Source of the DNA: Saprospiraceae bacterium
GTDB lineage: Bacteria > Bacteroidota > Bacteroidia > Chitinophagales > Saprospiraceae
Direction of reading: 5' to 3'
Length of the DNA stretch: 64,000 bases
Assembly (NCBI GenBank): GCA_016713025.1
Contig: JADJPZ010000004.1
Location: 3,534,001-3,598,000, forward strand
Of this stretch, positions 9,153 through 17,822 are shown piece after piece. The first letter of the stretch is position 1, and each line of letters opens with the position of its first letter. Below the pieces are notes generated by a model that ran no database searches, had not been told where the DNA came from, and worked only from the letters and a program-made list of their open reading frames with translations. Made by a program: the position numbers and the translations under genes.

Positions 9153-9638
9153 ATGCATATTAAACCATATTTGGCAGTCATTTTCTTCTTTTACTTATTT
9201 GACCTCACTGCTCAAAAAGGTAGCTTAAGTATAGTTGTGGATAAGGATACAATGTTTCAGGACGAAGTAGTCAAGGTAGAACTCCTCATTGAAAATACTC
9301 AGGGTAGATACACACCACCAACATTTGAAGGTTTTCGAATTATTGGCGGACCCAATACGTCTTCTTCATTTACTATGATCAATGGGGTAGTCAGTCAGAA
9401 AAAATCTTATACCTATATGCTCCTGCCGGAGTTGACAGGAGATATTACTATAGGCACCGCAAGCCTTCAAACGGAAACTGAAGAAATCAAAACAGTACCA
9501 GTTCAAATATTTGTATTAGAAGGTTCAGGAAGATCAGAAAAGTCATCTTTCAACAAACGATTTAAATCCGAGCAACTTCCCGAGAGTGACACCACCGGAA
9601 AAACAAATACTAAAAAAAGAGTGTTGAAAAAGATCTGA
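9153..9638 (+). CDS. Short BatD-like exported protein
   Basis: About 161 residues from the ATG at 9153; a TTG nine bases earlier is less likely. A signal peptide (IKPYLAVIFFFYLFDLTAQ) is followed by a single BatD/oxygen-tolerance-type immunoglobulin-like domain: EVVKVELLIEN, FEGFRIIGGPNTSSSFTMIN, KKSYTYMLLPELTGDITIG. The same domain opens the next gene (PSTSSSVTIING, QSYQYLLLAAKKGKFTIG), so the two are a tandem partial duplication. It lacks the remaining domains and the membrane anchor of full BatD and ends in a basic tail (NTKKRVLKKI). The stop is 2 bp before the next start, so the two are co-transcribed. Confidence 0.75.
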   Translation: MHIKPYLAVIFFFYLFDLTAQKGSLSIVVDKDTMFQDEVVKVELLIENTQGRYTPPTFEGFRIIGGPNTSSSFTMINGVVSQKKSYTYMLLPELTGDITIGTASLQTETEEIKTVPVQIFVLEGSGRSEKSSFNKRFKSEQLPESDTTGKTNTKKRVLKKI

Positions 9639-9640
9639 TT

Positions 9641-11371
9641 ATGAAAAACGGCAGATTGATTTTATTTTCTTTACACCTGTATCTGCTATCAGGCATAGGT
9701 TTGATTCTTAGTGCTCAGGATTCAAGATTTTTTATGGAGACGGATAGGACAGAGATAGCCGAAGGAGAAACCTTTATTCTGAACATAGTCCTCGAAAACA
9801 TGAATGGAAAAAACCTTCAACTTCCTGATCTTGCTCCATTCAGAGTTGTACAAGGGCCTTCGACTTCATCATCTGTCACCATCATCAATGGTAAGCGTTC
9901 AGGAACACAGTCTTATCAATACTTGCTCCTGGCTGCAAAAAAAGGCAAATTTACTATCGGTTCGGCTACTATTCAATCAGATGGTAAAACCATCAAATCC
10001 AATACTTTATCCATAGATGTCACCGGACAAAGTAAGTCCAAATCAAATTTGCCGGGAGATAACTCATCAGAAACGTTTGTGAGGTTGGAATTAAAAGATA
10101 ATAATGCCTATGTGGGCCAGCAGACCATACTCAATCTGGTGCTATATACGCGTACCAATATTGAGTCTTTTCAGTTACTTAACGAACCTCTATTTGATGG
10201 TTTCTTTTCTCAGGCTATCAATGACATAAGAGATCAACCTCATACTGTCAATATAAAAGGCAAAGAATACTACTCTCAGGTCGTCAGGCGATGGGCGTTA
10301 TTTCCGCAGAAAACAGGACTTTATAATTTGGGACCGGTAAACTGTAATCTGGATATTGCTGTAGAAAACGGTCAGTCATCTTTCTTTTTCAGGGATACCA
10401 GGCAAGAAACTGTATTAAGTAATACTTTAAAATGCAAGGTACAGAGCTTGCCATCTCCTGCGCCAGGATCATTTACAGGTGCAGTCGGAAATTTTACAAT
10501 GAATGCTCAAATAAAAAAGTCAACTGTTGTGACCGGTGAAGGTGTTACTATCAGCCTGCAGATCGAAGGTGACGGTGATTCAAGGATTGTACAGGCACCA
10601 GCATTCGAATTGCCCTATGGATTTGAACAATATAGTCCTTCATTGATCAAGGATGAAACATATCAAAGAGGTGATAAAATTATGATGAAAAAAGAGTTTG
10701 ATTACATTCTTGTTCCATCTGTAGATTCTACTTACACCATTACTCCCTTATTTTCGTATTTTGATTTAAATAGTGCTTCATACAAAACTATTCAGTCATC
10801 TCCGTTTACGATAAATGTAATAAAAGGAGATTTGAAGAGCCGTACCAAAAGTGAAAGTAGTCAGACTATTCTCGGGACTAAACCATCTGATGATGACCAT
10901 CTGATGCCGATGGATCGACTTTTTTTTGGATCAAAATGGTATTTCTTCATTTTGTCAGGTATTTTATTGTCGTTTTTGCTTGCAGCCTATTATAAATATT
11001 TTTTCAAGCAAAAGAAATTGTATAAAAAGGACGACCTTATGTCAATCTCTGATTTTGCAAAAGAAAGTTTATCAACTGCAGCATCGCATATTTCTAGGAA
11101 CCAACCTGAGCTATTTTATCATGAAATCTCAAAGGCAACTACTGTCTACCTCCAAAAGAAATTTAATCTGCCCGATATTACGCATAATCCGGAATCAATA
11201 TTCAAACATTTAAGTGATCGTGAAGTTCCTGAACATTTAATTGCCGGATATAAATCAATTCAGAGTGAGTGTGAGCTGGCTAAATATGCAGGGATGTACA
11301 GTAGTAATATGACGGCTACATTGGGTAAAGCAGAAGAATGGATAGAAGCGATGGAAAAGCTCAATTCCTAA
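9641..11371 (+). CDS. batD: BatD family protein
   Basis: 576 residues: a signal peptide, then BatD beta-domains (PSTSSSVTIINGKRSGTQ near residue 85; VVRRWALFPQKTGLYNLGPV near residue 215; GFEQYSPSLIKDETY near residue 330). One membrane helix lies at about 433-455 (FFILSGILLSFLLAAYYKYFF), followed by a cytoplasmic helical tail. In Bacteroidota, BatD works with von Willebrand-type BatA/B and the MoxR ATPase in envelope stress or aerotolerance; none of these partners is in the window, so this copy is outside a full bat operon. Confidence 0.85.
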   Translation: MKNGRLILFSLHLYLLSGIGLILSAQDSRFFMETDRTEIAEGETFILNIVLENMNGKNLQLPDLAPFRVVQGPSTSSSVTIINGKRSGTQSYQYLLLAAKKGKFTIGSATIQSDGKTIKSNTLSIDVTGQSKSKSNLPGDNSSETFVRLELKDNNAYVGQQTILNLVLYTRTNIESFQLLNEPLFDGFFSQAINDIRDQPHTVNIKGKEYYSQVVRRWALFPQKTGLYNLGPVNCNLDIAVENGQSSFFFRDTRQETVLSNTLKCKVQSLPSPAPGSFTGAVGNFTMNAQIKKSTVVTGEGVTISLQIEGDGDSRIVQAPAFELPYGFEQYSPSLIKDETYQRGDKIMMKKEFDYILVPSVDSTYTITPLFSYFDLNSASYKTIQSSPFTINVIKGDLKSRTKSESSQTILGTKPSDDDHLMPMDRLFFGSKWYFFILSGILLSFLLAAYYKYFFKQKKLYKKDDLMSISDFAKESLSTAASHISRNQPELFYHEISKATTVYLQKKFNLPDITHNPESIFKHLSDREVPEHLIAGYKSIQSECELAKYAGMYSSNMTATLGKAEEWIEAMEKLNS

Positions 11372-11394
11372 TAAAAATTTGAAGATATACTTTC

Positions 11395-11436
11395 ACTAAA
11401 AAAACAAAAAGAGCATCCTTTTGATCGGACGCTCTT
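11395..11436 (-). terminator. Intrinsic terminator of the minus-strand TPR gene
   Basis: AAGAGCATCC pairs with GGACGCTCTT (one mismatch) at 11409-11436. On the minus strand the stem is followed by a T-rich run (complement of AAAAAACAAAAA), giving an intrinsic terminator about 60 bp past the stop of the TPR gene. It may also stop batD transcripts coming from the other side. Confidence 0.7.
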
Positions 11437-11492
11437 CAGTCTTGGTTATTAAAAGAGTTTAAAAGTTTAAATAAAAGTTATAGAAATAACTG

Positions 11493-12899
11493 TTACTCTA
11501 TATCTTCATAATATTTTATCATTGAAATGATTTCTTTGTCAATTCTTATCTCAGGAGATATCTCAAAGAGCAAATGGTGACTTTCATGATTTTCGATTAA
11601 TGCTTCTTCAAGCAGTACCAGACATTCCTTTCTGTCATTTACCATAAATGAAAGTGCAGCTCTGCAGTAGATCAAATCAGCCCCAAAGGTGTGGTCTTCA
11701 GCTTCATCCAGAATTTGCTCAGCTTCATCATGCAAACCTAGCTTCAAAAGAAAACAGATATATTCTCTCCAGTATAAAGTATCCTCAGGTCCTGTCTGGG
11801 TGGCCATCTGGAAGTTGTAAGTAGCCTTATTATAATCTTCTACTGCTACAAAAGCTTTAGCCAGACCCAAATAGTACTCTTCTCTTCTATTTTCTATCTG
11901 TATTGCTTTATGATAAGCATTTATGGCGTTGTACCAGATTTTTTCAGCTGAGTAGCACTCACCTAGTAAAAACAAGGCCTCATCATTGTAGGCATCTAAT
12001 TTGATGGCTTTGAGCAACCATTGTTTTGCAATACTTATTTTATTGAGAGAGATATAACAACTCGCGATGTTGACCATTAACTCATCATTGGGCCCGAATC
12101 TTTTGTTGGCTTCTATATAAATTTCAAGTGCCCGATCATACTCTTTGATCTGAAGGCAAGTATCTGCACAATCAAGATAGGCACTTTCAAACTCAGGGTT
12201 GACGATAAATGAATATTCCAATGCCTCAATGGCTTTTTCGTATTCCCAAGTACATGTATATCCATGACCCAGATTATACCATGCCTGATAATTGTATGGA
12301 TCTGAATCAATGATGGTTTTGTGCAGCTCTACGCTATCAGCATACCGTCTTGATAACTCAGCACTGATCCAAACCCTTTCCATGGCTTCTTCGTTTTTAC
12401 TGTCCATCAAAACAGCTTTTGCCAGAGCGTCATACATTGCATTATAGTCTTTCATATTTTCATAAATGTAGGACTCTGCAATGAGTATTTCTACTGTATC
12501 AGAATGAGTAGCTCCAACCCAGAGGTCTTCAAGTATTGTTCTTGCCTGATCAAATTGTTTCTTTATGGCAAGTGCTCTTGCTTTTATGAGACTGATTTCT
12601 CTTTCAAACGGGGCGATCGTTTCGGCTATGGCAATCGTTTTGAGACTTTCGTCAACCTTGCCACTACTTAAAAGTATTCTTGATTTGATTATATAAAATT
12701 CTGATCTGTATTTGTAAAGTTCTATGGCATATTCTACTACTTCAAGTGCTTTTTCAAGTAAATATTCATCTTCGTAGTATTCAAGAATCTGAAAAAAAAC
12801 CTTTTCTTCAAGATATCCTATTTCTCCCAGTTCAAATTTATTCTCAAAATCCGTGACGAGGTTTATTAGGGCTAAGTCTCGTTTTATTTTGTTATCCAT
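11493..12899 (-). CDS. Tetratricopeptide repeat protein
   Basis: 468 residues with no signal peptide and at least eight TPR-like helix pairs. Clear units include NYQAWYNLGHGYTCTWEYEKA near residue 205 and NDEALFLLGECYSAEKIWYNA near residue 305. The sequence is acidic overall. Such proteins are scaffolds for protein-protein contact; nothing nearby reveals the partner. It is convergent with batD and has its own terminator. Confidence 0.8.
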   Translation of the reverse strand: MDNKIKRDLALINLVTDFENKFELGEIGYLEEKVFFQILEYYEDEYLLEKALEVVEYAIELYKYRSEFYIIKSRILLSSGKVDESLKTIAIAETIAPFEREISLIKARALAIKKQFDQARTILEDLWVGATHSDTVEILIAESYIYENMKDYNAMYDALAKAVLMDSKNEEAMERVWISAELSRRYADSVELHKTIIDSDPYNYQAWYNLGHGYTCTWEYEKAIEALEYSFIVNPEFESAYLDCADTCLQIKEYDRALEIYIEANKRFGPNDELMVNIASCYISLNKISIAKQWLLKAIKLDAYNDEALFLLGECYSAEKIWYNAINAYHKAIQIENRREEYYLGLAKAFVAVEDYNKATYNFQMATQTGPEDTLYWREYICFLLKLGLHDEAEQILDEAEDHTFGADLIYCRAALSFMVNDRKECLVLLEEALIENHESHHLLFEISPEIRIDKEIISMIKYYEDIE

Positions 12900-13350
12900 A
12901 TATATAGTTACTGAGTCAGGGAATTAATAACGGTGTAAATATAGATATTTATAAAACAGTGGTACTAATTTATAAAAAGAATTTATCCACAATTTTAAAG
13001 TATTTTTTCGTATAAATACAACTTATATATGATTGATAATCAGCAACATATCCAAATATTGCTTTTTTAACTGTTAGTTAATTCTTTATGGAACATATCT
13101 TAATACATGAAACAATATCATAACCTGTTGGAATATTTTGATGAAAATTCTATCACCTTTTTTCAAAAATGATGAATAATTTTTCAAAAATGTGTCTTAT
13201 GAAGTCGGAAGAATGAAATAAGTAAAGGATTTATTCAGGTGTAAGATCTCATACAATAAGTAAAAAGAACATCATACTGCAGTTTTCTGTATCATCAAAT
13301 TGATACAATCAAATTCTTAGCTTCCCCTACTTTTAACTCCAATCTGAGGC
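12900..13350. other. AT-rich intergenic stretch, nothing recognised
   Basis: This 451-bp gap lies between the TPR gene start and the glyA stop (both minus). It is AT-rich with stops in all frames. I found no TAnnTTTG box on the minus strand close to the TPR gene, no T-tailed hairpin after glyA and no repeat shared with other gaps. Confidence 0.5.
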
Positions 13351-14619
13351 TCAATATAACTGGAATTCCTTCATAAAATCATTGACCTTCGATTTGATGT
13401 CCTTGATGATGGAAGGATTGTCTTTATTCATTATTGCAGCATCAACCCACTCTACTACTTGTTCACAGTCTGATTCCTTAAATCCTCTTGTAGTAATGGC
13501 AGCCGTACCGATTCTAATACCTGAAGTATGCAAAGCAGGCCTGCTATCGAAAGGCACCATGTTTTTGTTGATGGTGATATCTGCTGCTACAAGAGCATTC
13601 TCGGCATCTCTGCCGGAGATATCCGCTGACTTGGCACGAAGGTCGATGAGCATCATGTGATTGTCAGTACCTCCTGATATGATTTTGTAGCCCTTACTTG
13701 TAAATGCATTTGCCATCGCATTGGCATTGGCGATGACTTGTTTGCCGTATTCTTTGAAGCTATCTTGTGATGCTTCTCTAAATGCTATCGCTTTGGCAGC
13801 AATGACGTGTTCTAGTGGGCCACCTTGCATACCAGGAAATACAGCACTGTTCAATATAGTTGACATCATGATCGGGTCGCCTTTTTTTGTAGTACGTCCC
13901 CAGGGATTTGCAAAATCTTTGCCCAACATTATGATACCGCCTCTTGGCCCTCTCAATGTCTTATGGGTAGTAGATGATACAATATGGCAGTGTGGCAATG
14001 GATCTGTCAACAAATCTGCCGCAATCAATCCCGCAGGATGTGCGATATCTGCCAATAAAAGTGCACCCACTTCATCCGCTATCTCTCTGAATCTTTTGTA
14101 ATCCCAATCTCTGGAATAGGCTGAAGCACCACAGATAATGAGTTTTGGTTTCACTTCATGAGCTTTGCTGGCAACTTTCTCCATGTCAATGCGACCTGTT
14201 TCCTGATCTACACCATAAAAATTGGCTTGGTACACTTTGCCGGAGTAATTGACAGGCGAACCATGAGATAAATGACCACCATGCGACAAATCAAATCCTA
14301 AAATAGCATCTCCTGGCTGTAATACGCCTAAAAATATAGCAGCATTGGCCTGAGCACCAGAGTGTGGCTGAACATTGGCATATTCAGCACCGAACAAGGC
14401 ACATAGTCTGTCTATGGCTATTTGTTCTATTTTGTCCACCACTTCACAACCTCCATAATATCTTTTGCCCGGATAACCCTCAGCATACTTATTTGTAAGG
14501 CAACTTCCTACCGCATTGATCACAGCTTGTGATGTGAAATTTTCTGAAGCAATCAATTCAATTCCTTGTCTTTGGCGTTGTAACTCTTCTTGAATCAATT
14601 GATCTATGACGGTATCCAT
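13351..14619 (-). CDS. glyA: Serine hydroxymethyltransferase
   Basis: 422 residues, the usual bacterial size. Conserved segments: ELIASENFTSQAVINAVGS near residue 21, NKYAEGYPGKRYYGG near 43, VQPHSGAQANAA, ADIAHPAGLIA near 190, and the PLP-binding Lys220 in SSTTHKTLRGPRGG. It interconverts serine and glycine while loading tetrahydrofolate with a one-carbon unit in the cytosol. A TACCTTTG -7 box lies 38 bp upstream. Confidence 0.97.
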   Translation of the reverse strand: MDTVIDQLIQEELQRQRQGIELIASENFTSQAVINAVGSCLTNKYAEGYPGKRYYGGCEVVDKIEQIAIDRLCALFGAEYANVQPHSGAQANAAIFLGVLQPGDAILGFDLSHGGHLSHGSPVNYSGKVYQANFYGVDQETGRIDMEKVASKAHEVKPKLIICGASAYSRDWDYKRFREIADEVGALLLADIAHPAGLIAADLLTDPLPHCHIVSSTTHKTLRGPRGGIIMLGKDFANPWGRTTKKGDPIMMSTILNSAVFPGMQGGPLEHVIAAKAIAFREASQDSFKEYGKQVIANANAMANAFTSKGYKIISGGTDNHMMLIDLRAKSADISGRDAENALVAADITINKNMVPFDSRPALHTSGIRIGTAAITTRGFKESDCEQVVEWVDAAIMNKDNPSIIKDIKSKVNDFMKEFQLY

Positions 14620-14657
14620 GATAATGTATTTTGATGGTGTTTTAACAAAATGAAGCG

Positions 14658-14665
14658 CAAAGGTA
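14658..14665 (-). promoter_or_regulatory. Candidate -7 box (TACCTTTG) for glyA
   Basis: On the minus strand the octamer TACCTTTG matches the Bacteroidota -7 consensus and ends 38 bp before the glyA ATG, the same distance as the identical box before ricT. The -33 element is not clear. Confidence 0.45.
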
Positions 14666-14813
14666 AAAATTCATTTACAATTGTTAGGAAGAATTATTTT
14701 TACAAATTGAGATAATTGGATTTCAAAATATTATAAATAGGGTCTCCATTACACCATTTTGATTTATTAAGGTTGACCTAAATTTTGTATTTTTGCAGTT
14801 AAAATCAACGTTG

Positions 14814-15329
14814 ATGGCAAAAAAATACCCAAAAACACTGTCTTCAGGTTCAAATAATACTGTAATTGCTCTGTCAGAATCAGAAGCAGGTAAGTTGTTT
14901 TTCGAAAATACTAGATCAGAGACAGGCTCGGAAGCTGAAAAAATGAAATTTGCAAACAACATAAACGACCTCGTTGTGAAAATTGTATGATTAGATTTAT
15001 TACCTGATGACACGGAAGTATAGGTAATGGAAAAATTATATCCTATTGATTTCAGAGCATTTGAATTTGAAAGAAGGCAATTGATATTTGAAGTTTTTGA
15101 AGATGAATTGTTCCAACTTCATGCTAATGGTTTTGCACATCGAGATTTACGCAGACCTTCTGATATGCCAGAATTTTCATTTGACAATATATTTATGACC
15201 GACAAAGGAATAAGATTGATAGATGTAGGCATATAAGCACTCAAAAGTCAAATTTATGACAAGTTATTTGATAAATTTGTATCACAGGAAATCAATGAAT
15301 TAAAGGCTTTTGAGACCTTTTTTTATTAA
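14814..15329 (+). pseudogene. Kinase-like protein, three in-frame stops
   Basis: One reading frame stays coherent from ATG 14814 to TAA 15327-15329 (about 171 residues) but is interrupted by TGA at 14988, TAG at 15021 and TAA at 15234. Read through, it gives NNTVIALSESEAGKLF, then VVKIV, LDLLPDDTEV, VMEKLYPIDF, and then GFAHRDLRRPS with FDNIFMTDKGIRLIDVGI. The last segment resembles the catalytic HRDL...N and the DxG-like metal site of protein or small-molecule kinases. The rest of a kinase fold is missing, so the parent was a compact kinase-like protein. A TATTTTTG box at 14788-14795 may be a relic promoter. Confidence 0.65.
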
Positions 15330-15349
15330 CCGGTAATAAGAAAATATAA

Positions 15350-16876
15350 TTATCCTTTAGAGCCAATTAATGCTTTAAGCTGAGACAATCTGTTCTGGTG
15401 ATCCATCGCATCAGTTACAAATTCCTGACTTGCATTGATGGCAATCACTTCTTCACTTTTTTCCCACATATCATCGAATCTTTCGGGATTCAATTCATTG
15501 GAAGAATTATCAGCATGCCATGATGCTTCAAGATAATTAAGCAAAGTTAATGATCTTTCGAATGGGAAATAAGTAGCATTTCTGATCTCTAAAGATTCAT
15601 TGTAATAAAACAGTGCTTTTTCAAAATTGTCTGAATGGATTGCAGTAGGATATTTGGTCAAAGCATTGCCCAAGCTATTGCACACCATAGCATACTGATA
15701 AGGCATCGTCTCTTTATTGAAAATAGAAAGTGCTTCTAAAAACGCTGAATGCGACACTGCAGCCCAAATGCTTTTCTTTTTGACCTCATCAGGTATTTCT
15801 GAATAAATGACGCCCAGCAAATGTTGGATATCTGCAAATATTTCTGGATAATCGTCTTTCGTAAAGTACTTCAATGCTTGCTGAAAACTTTCAGTGGCAG
15901 GAATGAAAAATTGAATTTGACCATTTCGAGCCCAATTATACAATAGTTGTCCACGTTTATATTGTGCATTATAATACAGGTCATCGAGTTCTTCATCATT
16001 ATAGATTTTGATAGCACGTGTGATATAACCAAGTGACTCAGCAAAACTTTCTGATATACTAGCAATATGGGATGCATCTTCGAGCAATAGTGCCAGTTCT
16101 ATGGTCCTTTCTGACTTTTCATACCAGGTCAATACATTCCAAAGCTTCGTCTTAATATTTTCTAACAAATTCGTATCATAAGGTACGGTAAGTCTGGTCA
16201 TCCATATTTGACACAGTAGATACTCCATCTCCATTTTAGCATCCGAAGATATAGCTCTTTGAAGGGTGTCATTGATTATTTTTTCAGCGAGTGTGTAGTC
16301 TCTAACATCCATCAAAAAACTAATATAGTGTTTTGCCGTAAATGCCAGATATTCTTCATTTGGCGCGCTATCTATTGCTGCATTATAGTAATATTGAATC
16401 TTATCTTTTACATCTTCAGACCACTGCATACTATAGTGACGGACAATAGCGTGATTATGCATTAGCCTATAGTCATCAAAATCGTGGTAGGTCTCTACAG
16501 TAAGTCTATCCGGATTGATTTCCATATTGTTTTTAAGACTGACTGTGTGTTCCAATTCAGACCATAAGGCACCATGGTTTCCCAATAAGTTTTTTGCTAC
16601 TTGATGATTTCCAAGTTTATGATAAATCAAACCAAGCAATATTTCATCATCCATCATGATAAATTCCGGCATTATATATGGTGGTTCCACGTTGTACCAA
16701 TCTATAGAAAATGAGATACCGTTAGCATTAATGATCAATGCATTTCCGCTATTGATTGGTTTTTCTTCCATAAAATCCCTGACCGATACCAGTTCTTCCA
16801 TCCTGGGTTGAGATTGAATGATACTCAGAATCTGAGCCTTATTTTGTGCTGTGGTGTAAATATATATCAAAGTCAA
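15350..16876 (-). CDS. TPR-type protein of the hydrogenase operon
   Basis: 508 residues. The N-terminal about 90 residues are unique (MTLIYIYTTAQNKAQILSII; NALIINANGISFSIDWYNVEPPY). After that come repeated helix pairs of TPR character: EEYLAFTAKHYISFL near residue 165, QYAMVCNSLGNAL near 390, FYYNESLEIRNATYF near 420. No signal peptide. It is the last gene of the hydrogenase operon, 11 bp after the preceding ORF. TPR proteins accompany high-affinity hydrogenase operons in other phyla, so a role in assembly or docking is a reasonable inference, but its biochemical function is unknown. Confidence 0.75.
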   Translation of the reverse strand: MTLIYIYTTAQNKAQILSIIQSQPRMEELVSVRDFMEEKPINSGNALIINANGISFSIDWYNVEPPYIMPEFIMMDDEILLGLIYHKLGNHQVAKNLLGNHGALWSELEHTVSLKNNMEINPDRLTVETYHDFDDYRLMHNHAIVRHYSMQWSEDVKDKIQYYYNAAIDSAPNEEYLAFTAKHYISFLMDVRDYTLAEKIINDTLQRAISSDAKMEMEYLLCQIWMTRLTVPYDTNLLENIKTKLWNVLTWYEKSERTIELALLLEDASHIASISESFAESLGYITRAIKIYNDEELDDLYYNAQYKRGQLLYNWARNGQIQFFIPATESFQQALKYFTKDDYPEIFADIQHLLGVIYSEIPDEVKKKSIWAAVSHSAFLEALSIFNKETMPYQYAMVCNSLGNALTKYPTAIHSDNFEKALFYYNESLEIRNATYFPFERSLTLLNYLEASWHADNSSNELNPERFDDMWEKSEEVIAINASQEFVTDAMDHQNRLSQLKALIGSKG

Positions 16877-16887
16877 AGGATTTTCTT

Positions 16888-17265
16888 TTATAAACTAATA
16901 TGTAACATGGGTAGTCCTGGTGCAGACATATAGACCAAGTCTCTGTCTTGGTCATCGATAGGATGGTCTGCCAAAAACTCCTGAATAGAAATAGATCTGT
17001 CCCCAAGACTATTTTTCACTTTGACAAAAAGCATAATCACTTCATGGGCTGCACGAAATGTTTCATCATTATCTGGTGCCAATAATATGGCTTTGATATT
17101 ATGGTAATATACCGCATATACTTGTCTACCTGAACCGATGGTTTGGTCAGCAAGATTAGCGTCGATCATCAGATGTCCGTTTTTGAGTTTGACCAACGAG
17201 CCATGCATCGGATCTGGTACAGAAGGAGTCATACCTTCAAAACTATAAATACGTTCCATGTGCAA
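16888..17265 (-). CDS. Small hydrogenase-operon protein of unknown function
   Basis: 125 residues (123 if the second Met is used). No family recognised. It starts MERIYSFEGMTPSVPDPMHG, has a Gly/Asn/Asp-containing first half (VKLKNGHLMIDANLADQTIG) and a C-terminal acidic stretch (DHPIDDQDRD). No Cys, membrane helix or signal peptide. It is packed between the maturation protease (7 bp) and the TPR gene (11 bp), which ties it to the hydrogenase. A predicted fold comparison would be the next clue. Confidence 0.7.
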   Translation of the reverse strand: MHMERIYSFEGMTPSVPDPMHGSLVKLKNGHLMIDANLADQTIGSGRQVYAVYYHNIKAILLAPDNDETFRAAHEVIMLFVKVKNSLGDRSISIQEFLADHPIDDQDRDLVYMSAPGLPMLHISL

Positions 17266-17272
17266 TCATGAA

Positions 17273-17743
17273 TTATGTTAAAAGTTCGATTTTAATATGA
17301 TCAATCACTTTTTCTGCAGCTTCCAAAACTGCTGGGCTCAAACCGATCTCCATTTTTATATCACTGACTGCTATGAGAAAAGCATAAATTTCATTCTGTG
17401 GGAATTCATCTTGCATTATTTTTTTTGCATAGGACAATGCTTGATCCCATTTCAGACTATGTAGAAAAACCATAGGATCATCAATGATTGCCGCATTTAT
17501 CTCTGATGCAGGTAGTCTGAATATAGTACCATCTGCTTCATTGGAATTGATTACAGCATCTATAATGATGATTTTGTCATGTCCTTTGAGTTGAAACAAT
17601 ACTTCGAAAGCAGAAGTACCCATATCAAAAAATGAAATATCTTTTCTATCGGCTATTTCAGTTTTTAGTTTTTCGAGCGCATAACATCCTACACCATCAT
17701 CACTTCTGACGGGATTACCAAAACCCATTATTGCAGTACTCAT
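17273..17743 (-). CDS. [NiFe]-hydrogenase maturation protease
   Basis: 156 residues, M52/HyaD-HupD family. Signature IMGFGNPVRSDDGVGCYALE at the N terminus has the metal-binding acidic residue (DD at 15-16). A second conserved Asp lies in KIIIIDAVINSNEADG, and the third metal ligand, usually His, is probably in VFLHSLKWDQAL. It clips the C-terminal extension of the large subunit after nickel insertion. It follows the large subunit gene after 79 bp that contain a terminator-like hairpin, so it may be expressed at a lower level than the structural genes. Confidence 0.88.
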   Translation of the reverse strand: MSTAIMGFGNPVRSDDGVGCYALEKLKTEIADRKDISFFDMGTSAFEVLFQLKGHDKIIIIDAVINSNEADGTIFRLPASEINAAIIDDPMVFLHSLKWDQALSYAKKIMQDEFPQNEIYAFLIAVSDIKMEIGLSPAVLEAAEKVIDHIKIELLT

Positions 17744-17766
17744 AAACTAATATGATTAAATAAAAA

Positions 17767-17797
17767 AGAATCGCTGCAAATGGTTTACAGCGATTCT
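17767..17797 (-). terminator. Attenuator/terminator between hydrogenase structural genes and accessory genes
   Basis: AGAATCGCTG pairs perfectly with CAGCGATTCT around an 11-nt loop. On the minus strand the stem is followed by TTTTTTATTT. It stands 26 bp after the large-subunit stop and before the protease gene. Partial termination here would make structural subunits exceed the accessory proteins. Confidence 0.75.
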
Positions 17798-17822
17798 AAA
17801 AATATTTCAATATAACTTAAAA

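Noticed and set aside
14723..15013. 96-residue minus-strand ORF opposite the kinase-like frame
   Set aside because: No family resemblance, low-complexity composition, and the plus-strand frame shows a protein-like pattern.
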